Positions 32,486 to 40,900 are shown, counted from the first letter of the stretch. The stretch is 45,414 bases of DNA from UBA6109 sp035366835 (GCA_035366835.1 DAOSIS010000026.1:1-45414), one strand, 5' to 3'. Notes: generated by a model not told the origin, from the sequence alone. Program-made: numbers and translations.

Positions 32486-33295
32486 TCATCGGCCCTTGAG
32501 CTGTTCCAGCCTCTGCCTGGCTTTGGCGCCGAATTCCGTATCCGCTCCGTAGGCGACGACGCCGCGGAAAGCGGCCGCCGCCCTCGCCGAATCCCGGACC
32601 TTCAGGTAGCTTTCTCCCAGCCAGTAATGGGCTTCCACGAAAGCGGGCACGCGATCAACGGCCCTCTTCAGATGCTCGATCGCCCGGGCGTAATCTCCGC
32701 GAGCGTACAGGATGAGTGCGATGTCCCTGTCGATCAGCGGCACCAGTGAACTGTTCGGGTCCCGCTGCGTCGCCTCGGCGTACTTGGCCAGCGCCATCTC
32801 GACATTCCCCAGTTTCTGGTAGGCCTTTCCCATGTTGTACAGGGCGACAGAAGGCGTATCGTACAGGACGTTCGAAAGGGCGGCTTGGAAAGCGGCGATG
32901 GCCTTTTCGAACTGCCCCATGTCGAAGTAAACCATCCCAAGGTAATTGGAGGCCTCGGAATAGTCCGGTTTCAACTCGAGCGCCTTCCGGAATTCATCAG
33001 CGGCCTTCTCGCGAAGCCCCTTTCCCTGGTAGGCGATTCCGAGCAGGTAGTGGATTTTGGGATCGTCCGGAACGAGTTTTTCCGCGTCGAGGAGTTCCTT
33101 GAGGGCCGGATTGTACTGTGCGGCCTGAAGATAGGCGGAGCCGATATTGACATGGCGGTCGGCCTGCTCCCGGTTGGCCTGGGATGCGGCGCATCCGGAG
33201 ATCGTCAGCGCGGCGAGAAGAAACGCCATGCCTCTTGCCATCAGGCGGAGTGCGCCGCCCGGGGCCCCCTCTTCGGCGAGACGATATCGATTCAC
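32486..33295 (-). CDS. TPR lipoprotein (PilF/PilW-like)
   Basis: 269 aa from a GTG at 33295 that overlaps the stop of the HD gene (GTGA) with GGGGGAG upstream; an internal ATG (MARGMAFLLAALTISGC) would give a textbook 17-residue signal but has no ribosome site. The lipobox is TISGC (C35). About six TPR units follow (e.g. ALKELLDAEKLVPDDPKIHYLLGIAYQGKG, AAFRGVVAYGADTEF). PilF-like pilotins for type IV pilus secretins have this plan, but no pilus genes are nearby, so the role is open. Confidence 0.75.
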   Translation of the reverse strand: MNRYRLAEEGAPGGALRLMARGMAFLLAALTISGCAASQANREQADRHVNIGSAYLQAAQYNPALKELLDAEKLVPDDPKIHYLLGIAYQGKGLREKAADEFRKALELKPDYSEASNYLGMVYFDMGQFEKAIAAFQAALSNVLYDTPSVALYNMGKAYQKLGNVEMALAKYAEATQRDPNSSLVPLIDRDIALILYARGDYARAIEHLKRAVDRVPAFVEAHYWLGESYLKVRDSARAAAAFRGVVAYGADTEFGAKARQRLEQLKGR

Positions 33296-33885
33296 TGCTT
33301 CTCCCCCTCGTTCCGTGAATTTCCGTTGACCCACCAGTCGCTCTTGTCCTTGAACCACCATTCGGCGGAATCGGTGCGCAGGATGGACTCCGCGAGCTTT
33401 CGCGCCGTGTCCGTGCACAGCCTGCGGACGACAAAACCGATCCATTCCCTGCTGTACTTGTTGCCCAGATCCCCATGCTCCTTCAGCTGCAGGAGAAAGG
33501 CCAGTTGGTCGGCGTCCCGCACCAGCCTCGCCTCTTTCGTCTTCTTTTCATTGAATTCTCCGATCGCGCTGGAGATGTCCCCGCCGAAGAACAGCGTCTC
33601 CGTCAGCTCCCTGACCGCCTTGGCTTCGTCCACGTTCACGTATTTCTTGTTGACGTAGTTCATGTCCCCGGTGCGCGCTTCGGGCAGGTCGTGGACAAGA
33701 CACATCTTCAGCACCTTCAGTTCATCGACGTCCTGCTCCAGCTTCGCAAGGGTATAGCCGATGAAGATCGTGCGCAGGACGTGCTCCGCGACGGATTCCT
33801 CGCCCGAACCGAGGAACTGGAATCCCGTCCGCGGCGTTTTGTTGAGCATTCCCACTTCAAAGAGAAAATTTGCAATTTCCTTCAT
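33292..33885 (-). CDS. HD-domain phosphohydrolase (YfbR/HDDC2-like)
   Basis: 197 aa from the ATG at 33885 (AGAGG upstream, 2 nt after the previous stop). Metal ligands are H35 (EESVAEHVLR), H65-D66 (CLVHDLPEARTGD) and the Asp in RDADQLAF. This layout is that of 5'-deoxynucleotidase YfbR and human HDDC2, which dephosphorylate dNMPs. The length and motifs agree, the substrate is inferred. It lies in a three-gene minus-strand operon with the coiled-coil protein before it and the TPR lipoprotein after it. Confidence 0.85.
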   Translation of the reverse strand: MKEIANFLFEVGMLNKTPRTGFQFLGSGEESVAEHVLRTIFIGYTLAKLEQDVDELKVLKMCLVHDLPEARTGDMNYVNKKYVNVDEAKAVRELTETLFFGGDISSAIGEFNEKKTKEARLVRDADQLAFLLQLKEHGDLGNKYSREWIGFVVRRLCTDTARKLAESILRTDSAEWWFKDKSDWWVNGNSRNEGEKQ

Positions 33886-33887
33886 TT

Positions 33888-34106
33888 TCACGGCCTCTTG
33901 AGGATCCGGATCCGATTTTCCATCATCTCCGAAATCTTCTTGATCTGCAGCTGCAGGGAGGCGATTCCGTCCGGCTTCATGGACGCCGCACGGTCGACCT
34001 GGGCCTTCCAATACTCGATCACCGAGATCTCGCTCTCTTTCAGCTTCTTGTCGAAGCGTGCCTGAATCTCCTTCAAGACCGCCGCCGGAAGATCTTTTTC
34101 AGACAT
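33888..34106 (-). CDS. Small coiled-coil protein, unknown
   Basis: 72 aa from the ATG at 34104-34106 with GGAGAGGG 6 nt upstream. The frame remains open further upstream, but without a ribosome site and beyond the promoter. It is charged and mostly helical (VLKEIQARFDKKLKESEISVIEYWKAQVDRAASM, then LQLQIKKISEMMENRI), with heptad-like spacing. No Cys and no signal peptide. I do not recognise a family. Two nt separate its stop from the HD gene start. Confidence 0.75.
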   Translation of the reverse strand: MSEKDLPAAVLKEIQARFDKKLKESEISVIEYWKAQVDRAASMKPDGIASLQLQIKKISEMMENRIRILKRP

Positions 34107-34193
34107 GGTCGCCCTCTCCGGGGAATTCCGGTTCCGCGTCCGGGCGCAGAACGAGGCAGGCCCCCCGCGTCCGGGAGTGGAATACGGGCACGG

Positions 34194-34221
34194 AGTATAC
34201 CATGGAAGGCCCATCTTGCAA
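34194..34221 (-). promoter_or_regulatory. Promoter of the coiled-coil/HD/TPR operon
   Basis: On the minus strand TTGCAA (34216-34221), 16-nt spacer, TATACT (34194-34199), giving a leader of about 80 nt. On the plus strand TTGACT at 34241 and TATAAA at 34275 are too far apart to pair well for the LysM gene. Confidence 0.55.
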
Positions 34222-34375
34222 CCCCGTTTTTTCCTTGTAAGTACGCTTGACTGGACATTTTCCCCTCTTTGTCGTATAAAGGCGCCCTGCGGCCCTTCTG
34301 ATGTGCGAAGAGGAGCGCCGCGTGAGCGGCGTTTCGCCGCTGCACCCGTCCAAGGAAAAACTGCCGCGAGGAGCC

Positions 34376-36019
34376 ATGAATTCATCCGCAACCATAGCCG
34401 CCGCCGTCTTCCTCCTGGTCGCCGGTCTGCCCGGCGAACGGGCCTACTGCGCCAAGGAAGAGACCGCTCACATGACCTTCAAGACGACCGCCGTTTCAAA
34501 AGACAGGACGAGCACGCATGTTGTCAAGAAGGGCGAGTGGCTGATGGACATTCTCCGCAGGAAGCTCCCCGATGTCGAGCACCGCTTCACCATTCTCCGC
34601 CAGCTGAATCCCCACCTCAAGAATCTGGACCGCATTCTCCCGGGCCAGAAGCTGATCCTGCCCGTTCCCGAAGGGGCCCAGGCGGAGTCCCCGAAGGAAA
34701 AGCGGGACTCGGAATCCCTCCCGTACACGGTCAAGCCCGGCGATTCCGTCACCACGATTCTCGTGTATGAGATGGGCATCGCCCAGGATGAGACCCTCAA
34801 GACGCTCCGGATTCTCAAGGCACTGAATCCCGGTGTTTCCGACTTCAACCGGCTCGAGCCGGGGCAGGTCCTGGCCCTGCCGAAGGGGAGCCTGCCCTTG
34901 GCCGTCCGGGCCGGCCTCGCCTCAGCCGCGCCGGGAGCGAAAACCGAAACGCCGGTTCTCCCCAAGATCCTCGGTTTGCGGGAGCAGACGGACCTGGTCG
35001 CACAGGTTATCGCCCGCATGAAGGGTTCGGTGCAGACTGCCGGGACCCATTTCATTCCCTTGCCTCAACTGGGGCAGCTGTCGATCGACTGCAGCCGTGT
35101 TCCCCTCGTCGAGTTCCCGGACGGGACGATCGTGCTCGTCGATTTCGACGCCCGCATCCCGGCCGACATCCGGAAAATGATCGAGGAGAGATGGAAGAAT
35201 TACCACTGGATCGTCCCCCAGAAATCGGGAGATGTCTTCACCCTGCTGCGGCAAATCGTCCAGGCCTCGGCGTCCTACACCTTCGAAAAAGGAGAGAAGC
35301 CGCAACGCGTGGAAGGCGCACCTGAACTCCGGGTGGCGGCGGACTGGTTCATTCGCAGAAAGACGGGCCCCGGAGAAGGGCCGTACCTTCAGGCCCTTCT
35401 TACCATTCCGGACGCGGCCAGGCCCCTGCCGGCGGCTGTGGCCTCCTTTCTCGAAAAACGGGGTGTCTTGTGGACGGAGATCCGGGAGGGGAAGATCGTG
35501 CCCGCGGCCAAGGAGGATTCAACGGCCCCCGCGGAAGTCCAGTCGATCTTTGCCGGCTCGGCGAAAGACCTCCTCCAGATCCTCCTGACGAATCTCGGTT
35601 ATCCCGTCGGCCGGGATACGGACGTCAGGATCTTCAGCGTGGAGAAGGACGGCTTCAACCTGTCCGTGAAGGGAGACCTTCTGGTGCAGGCGGGAGAGAC
35701 GTCGCTCCTCGTCCATCACCGCCGCCTCCCCGAACAATTCGTCAACATCCTCGCGGAAAGGTCCTATCGGGTTCTCATCCTCGATCCGGAGGAATCGAAA
35801 CGGACGGCCGTCGAGCGGACATTCCGCGCCCTCGCCGTTCCCGTCGCCTTCGATCGCTTCCCTTTCGCCCTCGATGAGGGCGGACGCATCGTGGCCACAT
35901 TTCCAGCCCTGGAGATCCTGCATTCCGGCGGGCCTCTGTACCTCGTCGATTTCGACCTGGACCGTGACCTCTACGGAATCCTTCGGCGCATGAGGGACAT
36001 CGCCGTCGTCCGCTATTGA
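34376..36019 (+). CDS. Periplasmic LysM-domain protein
   Basis: 547 aa from the ATG at 34376 (GCGAGGAG upstream). A signal peptide (MNSSATIAAAVFLLVAGLPG, cleavage near AYCA) is followed by two LysM domains: about 46-98 (THVVKKGEWLMDILRRKL, LNPHLKNLDRILPGQKLILP) and 114-170 (YTVKPGDSVTTILVYEMG, LNPGVSDFNRLEPGQVLALP). They should bind peptidoglycan. The 370 residues that follow match no family I know; they contain VLVDFDARIPADIRKMIEERW and LYLVDFDLDRDLYGI. The stop overlaps the region of the next start, so the two genes are linked. Confidence 0.82.
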   Translation: MNSSATIAAAVFLLVAGLPGERAYCAKEETAHMTFKTTAVSKDRTSTHVVKKGEWLMDILRRKLPDVEHRFTILRQLNPHLKNLDRILPGQKLILPVPEGAQAESPKEKRDSESLPYTVKPGDSVTTILVYEMGIAQDETLKTLRILKALNPGVSDFNRLEPGQVLALPKGSLPLAVRAGLASAAPGAKTETPVLPKILGLREQTDLVAQVIARMKGSVQTAGTHFIPLPQLGQLSIDCSRVPLVEFPDGTIVLVDFDARIPADIRKMIEERWKNYHWIVPQKSGDVFTLLRQIVQASASYTFEKGEKPQRVEGAPELRVAADWFIRRKTGPGEGPYLQALLTIPDAARPLPAAVASFLEKRGVLWTEIREGKIVPAAKEDSTAPAEVQSIFAGSAKDLLQILLTNLGYPVGRDTDVRIFSVEKDGFNLSVKGDLLVQAGETSLLVHHRRLPEQFVNILAERSYRVLILDPEESKRTAVERTFRALAVPVAFDRFPFALDEGGRIVATFPALEILHSGGPLYLVDFDLDRDLYGILRRMRDIAVVRY

Positions 36020-36021
36020 AC

Positions 36022-36993
36022 GTGAAAGCGCTTTCCCTGTTTTCCGGGGGGCTCGACAGCCTCCTCGCCGCCAAGGTCGTCCTCGAACAGGGGATCGAAG
36101 TCCTGGCCGTTACGTTCGAAACCCCCTTCTTCGGCCCGGAGCGTGCGCGCGTTGCGGCCCGCAAGCTCGGCCTTCCGCTCCGCATCGTCAACTTCACCGA
36201 TGAACATCTGGCCATGCTCCGGGCGCCCCGTTACGGTTACGGGCGCAACATGAATCCCTGCATCGACTGCCACACCCTGATGCTGCGGAAAACGGGGGCC
36301 ATGCTGGCCGAGGAGCGTGCGGACTTCATCATCACCGGCGAGGTGCTGGGCCAGCGTCCCATGTCGCAGAACCGCCAGTCGCTCTACATCGTTGCCAAGA
36401 ATTCCGGCTACCCCGACGACATCGTCCGCCCTCTTTCCGCGCAGCTCCTTCCGGAAACGCGGCCGGAACGGGAGGGAAAACTGGACCGGCGGAGGCTCCT
36501 CGCCATCCAGGGACGGGGCCGCAAGATGCAGATCGAACTCGCGGCGCGGTTCGGCATCGCCGACTACGCGCCGCCCGCCGGTGGGTGCCTCCTGACGGAC
36601 CCCATCTTCTCGCGGCGCCTCCGGGACCTGTTCGAGGGGAACCCGCGCTGCTCCGTGAACGACATCGAGCTTCTCAAATACGGGCGTCATTTCCGCATCG
36701 ACGAAGGGAGGAAGGTGATCGTCGGAAGGAACGAGCGGGACAACCGTGCGCTGGAAAAGCTGGCGGGGCCCGGCGACGCCGCACTCCACGTCGCCGATTA
36801 CCCGGGTCCGCTGGCGATCGTGCCGGGCGGCGGCGACCAAGAGGTGCTCGCGACGGCGGCATCGCTCTGCGTCCTGTACAGCGACGCCCCGAAGGATCGA
36901 GCGGTAAAGGTTGCCTGCACGGTCGACGGCCGTGAACTCGCGCTCGTCGCCGCGGCCGCCGCGCGGGAAGAAGTCAAGGGCCTCCTCGTCTGA
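36022..36993 (+). CDS. PP-loop ATPase with C-terminal NFACT-R/DUF814-like domain (ThiI/MnmA-like)
   Basis: 323 aa from GTG 36022 (MKALSLFSGGLDS); a TTG 6 nt upstream overlaps the LysM stop, and no Shine-Dalgarno is evident for either. The N-terminal PP-loop domain has SGGLDSLLAAK and a CxxC in NPCIDCHTLML, as in tRNA thiolases; GEVLGQRPMSQ and PAGGCLLTDP are typical of this family. The C-terminal part (about 205-323) resembles the NFACT-R domain. Such proteins are annotated as tRNA 4-thiouridine or 2-thiouridine synthases, but the substrate is not proven. A sulfur donor may come from the desulfurase at 5409. Confidence 0.8.
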   Translation: MKALSLFSGGLDSLLAAKVVLEQGIEVLAVTFETPFFGPERARVAARKLGLPLRIVNFTDEHLAMLRAPRYGYGRNMNPCIDCHTLMLRKTGAMLAEERADFIITGEVLGQRPMSQNRQSLYIVAKNSGYPDDIVRPLSAQLLPETRPEREGKLDRRRLLAIQGRGRKMQIELAARFGIADYAPPAGGCLLTDPIFSRRLRDLFEGNPRCSVNDIELLKYGRHFRIDEGRKVIVGRNERDNRALEKLAGPGDAALHVADYPGPLAIVPGGGDQEVLATAASLCVLYSDAPKDRAVKVACTVDGRELALVAAAAAREEVKGLLV

Positions 36994-37007
36994 ATCGGCA
37001 GGGGAAA

Positions 37008-37832
37008 TCAACCTCTTTTCCTTCTCCGCACGACCTGCCGCTTCGTCGGTCTCTTGGATGTCACGCTCCCGAATGCCTCCGATGCGGCCCGGCCGGCTTC
37101 GAGAAGCCGGGGGATGTACCGGTTCTGGATCTCACTCTTGGAAGCGCGGCTCAACGGGATCACGACGTTGAGGCCGGCGACGGCCACGCCGTGGTGGTTG
37201 AGGATGGGCACGGCGATCGCGTAGATGTCGTCATACAGTTCGCTCTTGCCCGCTGAATACCCCTGTCTCCGGATGGTCCTCAACTGATCCTCGAGTTCCC
37301 TGCGGTTCCGTAAGGTTTTGCTCGGGTACTTCTCGAAGGAGATGTTGTCGAGGATCCTCTTCTGGTCGGTCTCCGGCAGGTGGGCCAGGATGACCTTGCC
37401 GATGGAGTTCAGATGGATGGGCCGCCGCGACCCGGCGCGGATGTTCGCGGAAACGATGTGGGTGCTGCTGTCGACGCGGTCGATATAGACGATCTCCTCG
37501 TCGTTCATCATGACGCCCAGATTCACGACCTCATTCAGTTCCTCATTGAGCTGCCGCATGAACTTCAGGGAGATGTCCCGGATCTCCGATTGAGAAAGGA
37601 AGGCCGATCCGAAGGAAAGGAACTTGGGAGTCAGACGAAAGATCTTGGTCTTCGGTTCCTTGTAAAGATATCCCAGGTCGAGAAGCGTGTTCGTGATCCG
37701 CTGGGCGGCGCCCATGCTGATCTTCAGATGGCGAACCAGCTCTGTGAGCGTGTACCCTGAAGTGGAACTGCTGACAAGTTCCAGGACACGGAATGCCTTT
37801 ACAAGCGAGAAAATCGTGATCCTGCTGGCCAT
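37008..37832 (-). CDS. IclR-family transcriptional regulator
   Basis: 274 aa. The N-terminal winged helix (about 8-70: VKAFRVLELVSSSTSGYTLTEL, ISMGAAQRITNTLLDLGYLYKE) and the IclR effector domain (about 85-255: NLGVMMNDEEIVYIDRVDS, PIHLNSIGKVILAHLP, YDDIYAIAVPILNHHGVAVAGLNVVIP) are complete. The C-terminal 25 residues are strongly basic (TKRQVVRRRKRG). GGAGGTGAT precedes the ATG. It is convergent with the PP-loop gene (14 bp apart); no catabolic operon adjoins it, so its targets are unknown. Confidence 0.92.
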   Translation of the reverse strand: MASRITIFSLVKAFRVLELVSSSTSGYTLTELVRHLKISMGAAQRITNTLLDLGYLYKEPKTKIFRLTPKFLSFGSAFLSQSEIRDISLKFMRQLNEELNEVVNLGVMMNDEEIVYIDRVDSSTHIVSANIRAGSRRPIHLNSIGKVILAHLPETDQKRILDNISFEKYPSKTLRNRRELEDQLRTIRRQGYSAGKSELYDDIYAIAVPILNHHGVAVAGLNVVIPLSRASKSEIQNRYIPRLLEAGRAASEAFGSVTSKRPTKRQVVRRRKRG

Positions 37833-37865
37833 GTATCACCTCCAGATTTGCAATATCTATGGGCG

Positions 37866-37894
37866 GTATTAACGGACTTTCCGGCGCCTGTCAA
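37866..37894 (-). promoter_or_regulatory. Promoter of the IclR-family gene
   Basis: On the minus strand TTGACA (37889-37894), 17-nt spacer, TAATAC (37866-37871). CGGA-CTT-TCCG lies in the spacer and may be an autoregulatory operator. Confidence 0.7.
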
Positions 37895-37958
37895 GCATTT
37901 CTCGAATGGCGACAATTGGAGCCCTGACGGCGTGGCGGGCGGGAACGGCGTGGCGCCC

Positions 37959-39491
37959 TCATCCCGGCCGATGCTGGGGCCTCAGCAGATCGCTGACCGT
38001 CTTGACGGGATTGAACGTTTCGATGGGCACTTCGACGAAGACGGTGTTCCACCGCGACATGGAACCGTTCCACAGGCCGGGGAGCTCCAGGGCCTTCAAT
38101 TCCCTTCCCTTCTCGGACTTGTGCGTGATGCAGACGGCGCGGGAGTCCACGAACTCGCGGAGGTCGTACTTGCGGCCGTGCCGGTCCCGGACCGAGCAGA
38201 CGAGATCGACGGGATTGAAGTGCGTCGCCTGCCGCCAGATCTCCTTTTGCCCCGGCGAAGCCCCTTCGACCTGGAATTCCTCGACAATCTGCAGCGAAGA
38301 CAGGCCGTCGTCCCCCCGCACCCAGAAAGGTCCTCCGCCCGGCTCCCCTGCATTGCGCACCATCCCGCATACGCGGAGCGGGCGATCCAGACAGCGCCGG
38401 AGGTAGGCCGACCTTTCGGAAGGCGCACGGCCCGTGAATCCCGGCGGGAAGGAAACGCCCAGGCTTTCCCCGCAGAAACGCATCGCCTCGGCAAGGATCC
38501 GCTCTTCGTCCTCCTGCGCTTCGAGGGCGCCCAGGTGACGGAAGACCTCCGCGCGAAGCGCCGCGAGAATCCCGCCGAGCGCCTTCTTGTACCGCACCGT
38601 TTCCGGCTTCAGGCGGTCGGGAACGACGTTGTCGATGTTCTTGATGAAGATGAACTCGCCGTCGATCGCGTTCAGATTGTCCAGAAGCGCACCGTGGCCG
38701 GCCGGCCGGAGCAGCAGTCTCCCGTCGCGGTCGCGGAAGGGACGATTGTCGTGATCGACGGCGATCGTCCTGGTGGCGGCCTTCTGCGCCGAGATCCGCC
38801 ATTCGTAGCGGACGCCGAACATCCGCTCGTACCGGGGGATGCGGTCGGCGAGGTAGGCGGCGACGATTCCCTGGTGCTCCTCCGACACCGTATAGTGGAT
38901 CCGGCAGAGGCCGTTCCCATCGCGCACGTACAGGGCGGCTTCCACCAGGTGCTCCTCCAGCGGCGTGCGGGCGCCGCCGGGGTAGGAGTGAAACTTCAGC
39001 AGCGCCTTCGGCAGGCACCCATAGTCCAGGCCGCGGTTCGTGAGGATCATCTCGAGGATGTCGGTGAAACGTCCGGCCTCCGCCCACTCCGGCAGGCGGC
39101 CCCCCGTGCGGGAGATGCGGTCCGACAGGTCGTCCCAGAAGGCGAAGTTCGGCAGGTCCGCCAGGAATTGCCGTCCCTCCTCCGGCGAGGAGAAGCCGCC
39201 TCTCCCGCAGGCCTGGAACCAGAACTTGAACATCCGCGTTGCCGCGCCGGAGGCGGGGACGAATTTGAGAAAGCGTCCATCCGCCGCCTCGCGATCGAAG
39301 CGCGCGATCGCCTCCAGGCACTGGTCTTCCGACAGGGCGACGATGCCGTCGCCGACGGTACAGGCCCTGTCCAGGCGGGCGTACCTCGGCCCCCTCCGGA
39401 AGAGATCGATCTGCCCCAGGGCGCTCCGTTCCGCAATCCCCGCGGCGCGAAGTTCGGCCAGGTCTTCCTGTGAAAGCGGGCGTTCCGTCAT
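37959..39491 (-). CDS. DUF4301 family protein
   Basis: 510 aa from the ATG at 39489-39491, chosen because GGAGGGAG precedes it; the frame extends 19 codons further without a ribosome site. Near residue 78 VPASGAATRMFKFW and near residue 269 RPAGHGALLDNLNAIDGEFIFIKNIDNVVPD recall the G-x-G-T-R and GHG..L..L patterns of UDP-sugar pyrophosphorylases. DUF4301 may therefore be a nucleotidyltransferase relative, but this is inference. The family is commonest in Bacteroidetes. Single gene, no obvious partners. Confidence 0.82.
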   Translation of the reverse strand: MTERPLSQEDLAELRAAGIAERSALGQIDLFRRGPRYARLDRACTVGDGIVALSEDQCLEAIARFDREAADGRFLKFVPASGAATRMFKFWFQACGRGGFSSPEEGRQFLADLPNFAFWDDLSDRISRTGGRLPEWAEAGRFTDILEMILTNRGLDYGCLPKALLKFHSYPGGARTPLEEHLVEAALYVRDGNGLCRIHYTVSEEHQGIVAAYLADRIPRYERMFGVRYEWRISAQKAATRTIAVDHDNRPFRDRDGRLLLRPAGHGALLDNLNAIDGEFIFIKNIDNVVPDRLKPETVRYKKALGGILAALRAEVFRHLGALEAQEDEERILAEAMRFCGESLGVSFPPGFTGRAPSERSAYLRRCLDRPLRVCGMVRNAGEPGGGPFWVRGDDGLSSLQIVEEFQVEGASPGQKEIWRQATHFNPVDLVCSVRDRHGRKYDLREFVDSRAVCITHKSEKGRELKALELPGLWNGSMSRWNTVFVEVPIETFNPVKTVSDLLRPQHRPG

Positions 39492-39597
39492 GACACTCCC
39501 TCCTTCCGCGGCTTCCCGCGATGGCAGTGGCGTTGTTTCATACATCATTTCCGGGAAAAGAGCATGCGAAGAAATCGCCGCAGCGCCGACAATCGTA

Positions 39598-39626
39598 TTG
39601 ACAGGTCCGCCCTTTCATACTAGAGC
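39598..39626 (+). promoter_or_regulatory. Promoter of the TSUP permease gene
   Basis: TTGACA (39598-39603), 17-nt spacer, TAGAGC (39621-39626). An 8-bp hairpin in the leader (39636-39643 against 39656-39663) ends at the Shine-Dalgarno AAGGAG. Confidence 0.5.
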
Positions 39627-39677
39627 AAACCCATCTTTTCGCCTTCCCCGAGTTCGGCGAAGAAGGAGAAACCGCGG

Positions 39678-40436
39678 TTGGTCAAGATTCTGTTCATCGG
39701 GCTGATTGCCGGATGCTTGGGCGGCGTCCTCGGCGTGGGCGGCGGCGTCGTCATGATCCCGCTCATGGTGGACTTCCTCAAGTTCAGGCAGCACGACGCG
39801 CACGGAACGAGCCTCGTCGCCGTGGTCTGCACGGGGATTGTCGGCACCCTGACCTACTACCTCCACGGCACCGCCGATCTCCTTGCCTCCGTGCTCATCG
39901 CCGGTGCCGCACTCACCACGGCCAAACTCGGCGTGAAATACTGTTGCATTCTTCCGGAAGTGAAACTGAAGCGCTCCTTCGGGGCCTTTCTCCTCCTCGT
40001 GGCCGCCCTGCTGGTCTTCAAGCCCTGCCTTCCCAACCTCCTGGACGTAACGGCCAACCTGCCGCTGAAGATCGTCGCCTTTCTTGTCCTCGGGCTCCTG
40101 ACGGGCTTTCTCTCCGGCATGATGGGCGTGGGCGGGGGAGTTTTCATGGTGCCGATGATGATTCTGTTCATCGGCGTCGGACAGCATACGGCCCAGGGCA
40201 TTTCTCTCCTGGCGATGATCCCCGCCTCGACGCTGGGAGCATGGTCCCACTATCAGAGAGGGAATGTCCGCACGGAGACGCTGGCGGGACTGATCGCAGG
40301 CATCCTGACCGGAACCTACCTGGGGGGAAGCATCGCGCACCTGCTGCCGGAAATGCCGCTTCGCCTGCTCTTCACCGTTCTCCTGGCCTACACCGGTATC
40401 CGGTATCTGCGCACGAAAAAGGCGGCCGGGTCCTGA
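39678..40436 (+). CDS. TSUP-family (TauE/SafE, DUF81) permease
   Basis: 252 aa with a TTG start: AAGGAG lies 9 nt upstream and no other start codon fits. About seven to eight helices. The two-fold repeat of the family is visible: LIAGCLGGVLGVGGGVVMIPLMV at the N-terminus and GLLTGFLSGMMGVGGGVFMVPMMILF in the second half. Family members move sulfite, sulfoacetate, taurine or other sulfur-containing or organic anions; the substrate here is unknown. The TGA stop is the first part of a palindromic repeat (40436-40561). Confidence 0.9.
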   Translation: MVKILFIGLIAGCLGGVLGVGGGVVMIPLMVDFLKFRQHDAHGTSLVAVVCTGIVGTLTYYLHGTADLLASVLIAGAALTTAKLGVKYCCILPEVKLKRSFGAFLLLVAALLVFKPCLPNLLDVTANLPLKIVAFLVLGLLTGFLSGMMGVGGGVFMVPMMILFIGVGQHTAQGISLLAMIPASTLGAWSHYQRGNVRTETLAGLIAGILTGTYLGGSIAHLLPEMPLRLLFTVLLAYTGIRYLRTKKAAGS

Positions 40437-40561
40437 TTCCGATTTCAAATCTAAGATGATATCAAGGCGGCGAGGAGGAGGCGACGCAGGCGTACAGTGA
40501 CGTACGTCGAGGAGCCGACAACGAAGCCAACGATGATAGCGCTTTGATTTGGAATCGGAAT
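40436..40561. repeat. Palindromic MITE-like repeat
   Basis: A 126-bp element with 16-bp terminal inverted repeats: ATTCCGATTTCAAATC (40436-40451) against the complement of GATTTGGAATCGGAAT (40546-40561), 15 of 16 matching. Inner dyads are ATCAAGGCG against CGCTTTGAT, and a centre CGTAC-AGTGA-CGTACG. The first base is the last base of the TSUP stop codon. No coding capacity. I recall closely similar intergenic repeats from other deltaproteobacterial genomes, but cannot verify this here. Confidence 0.75.
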
Positions 40562-40627
40562 GAGCCCGCTCCACCCGGGCCCTCCTGCCGGCGGATCCGG
40601 CGACTCTGCGGCGCCGCGGACCGGACG

Positions 40628-40732
40628 TCACTTCTTCTTGGGATTGCGGATCTTGTCGCGCTGGAGCTGCTTCTTTTCCCGAATCAGACGGGACACATCC
40701 TTCTGCCGCCGCGTTACCTTCTGACCGCCCAT
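40628..40732 (-). CDS. Small basic protein of 34 residues, unknown
   Basis: The ATG at 40730-40732 has an excellent Shine-Dalgarno, GGGAGGG, 6 nt upstream. The peptide starts MGGQKVTRRQKDVSRLIREK and ends in NPKKK, with 15 Lys/Arg among 34 residues and no acidic stretch, so it should bind nucleic acid or ribosomes. It lies between two repeat elements. CCCTG-TAA-CAGGG (40743-40755) forms a hairpin just beside the ribosome site. Short length limits certainty; the ribosome site and the skewed composition argue that it is real. I do not recognise a family. Confidence 0.6.
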   Translation of the reverse strand: MGGQKVTRRQKDVSRLIREKKQLQRDKIRNPKKK

Positions 40733-40750
40733 GACCTGCCCTCCCTGTAA

Positions 40751-40900
40751 CAGGGGCTGTTGGAAAATGCCTGCATGCAAGGCTCCCGATGGTTCGACAA
40801 GCTCACCATGACAGACTCCTTAGCCTGCCCTGAGCCTGTCGAAGGGCCGAACGGTGACGGGTGGGGGAAACGCGGCAGACGAGCTCTTTTCAACAGCCTG
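40751..40900. repeat. MITE-like dispersed repeat, copy 2 (with internal TTCGACA dyad)
   Basis: Ends GGGGCTGTTGGAAAA (left) and the complement of CAGGCTGTTGAAAAG (right, to 40900). It shares with copy 1 (219-340) the ends, the block AATGCCTGCATGCAAGGC against AATACCCGGATGCGAGGC, and AACGCGGCAGACG against AACGCAGCAGACG. The middle differs: here TTCGACAAGCTCA and TGAGCCTGTCGAA form a 13-bp dyad (12 matching). The right end abuts the stop codon of the PII-like gene, exactly as copy 1 abuts cysK. Confidence 0.72.

Noticed and set aside
40751..40900. CRISPR-like or tandem repeat array near 40.4-40.9 kb
   Set aside because: Only two unrelated single-copy palindromic elements lie here; there is no regular repeat-spacer pattern and no cas gene in the window.
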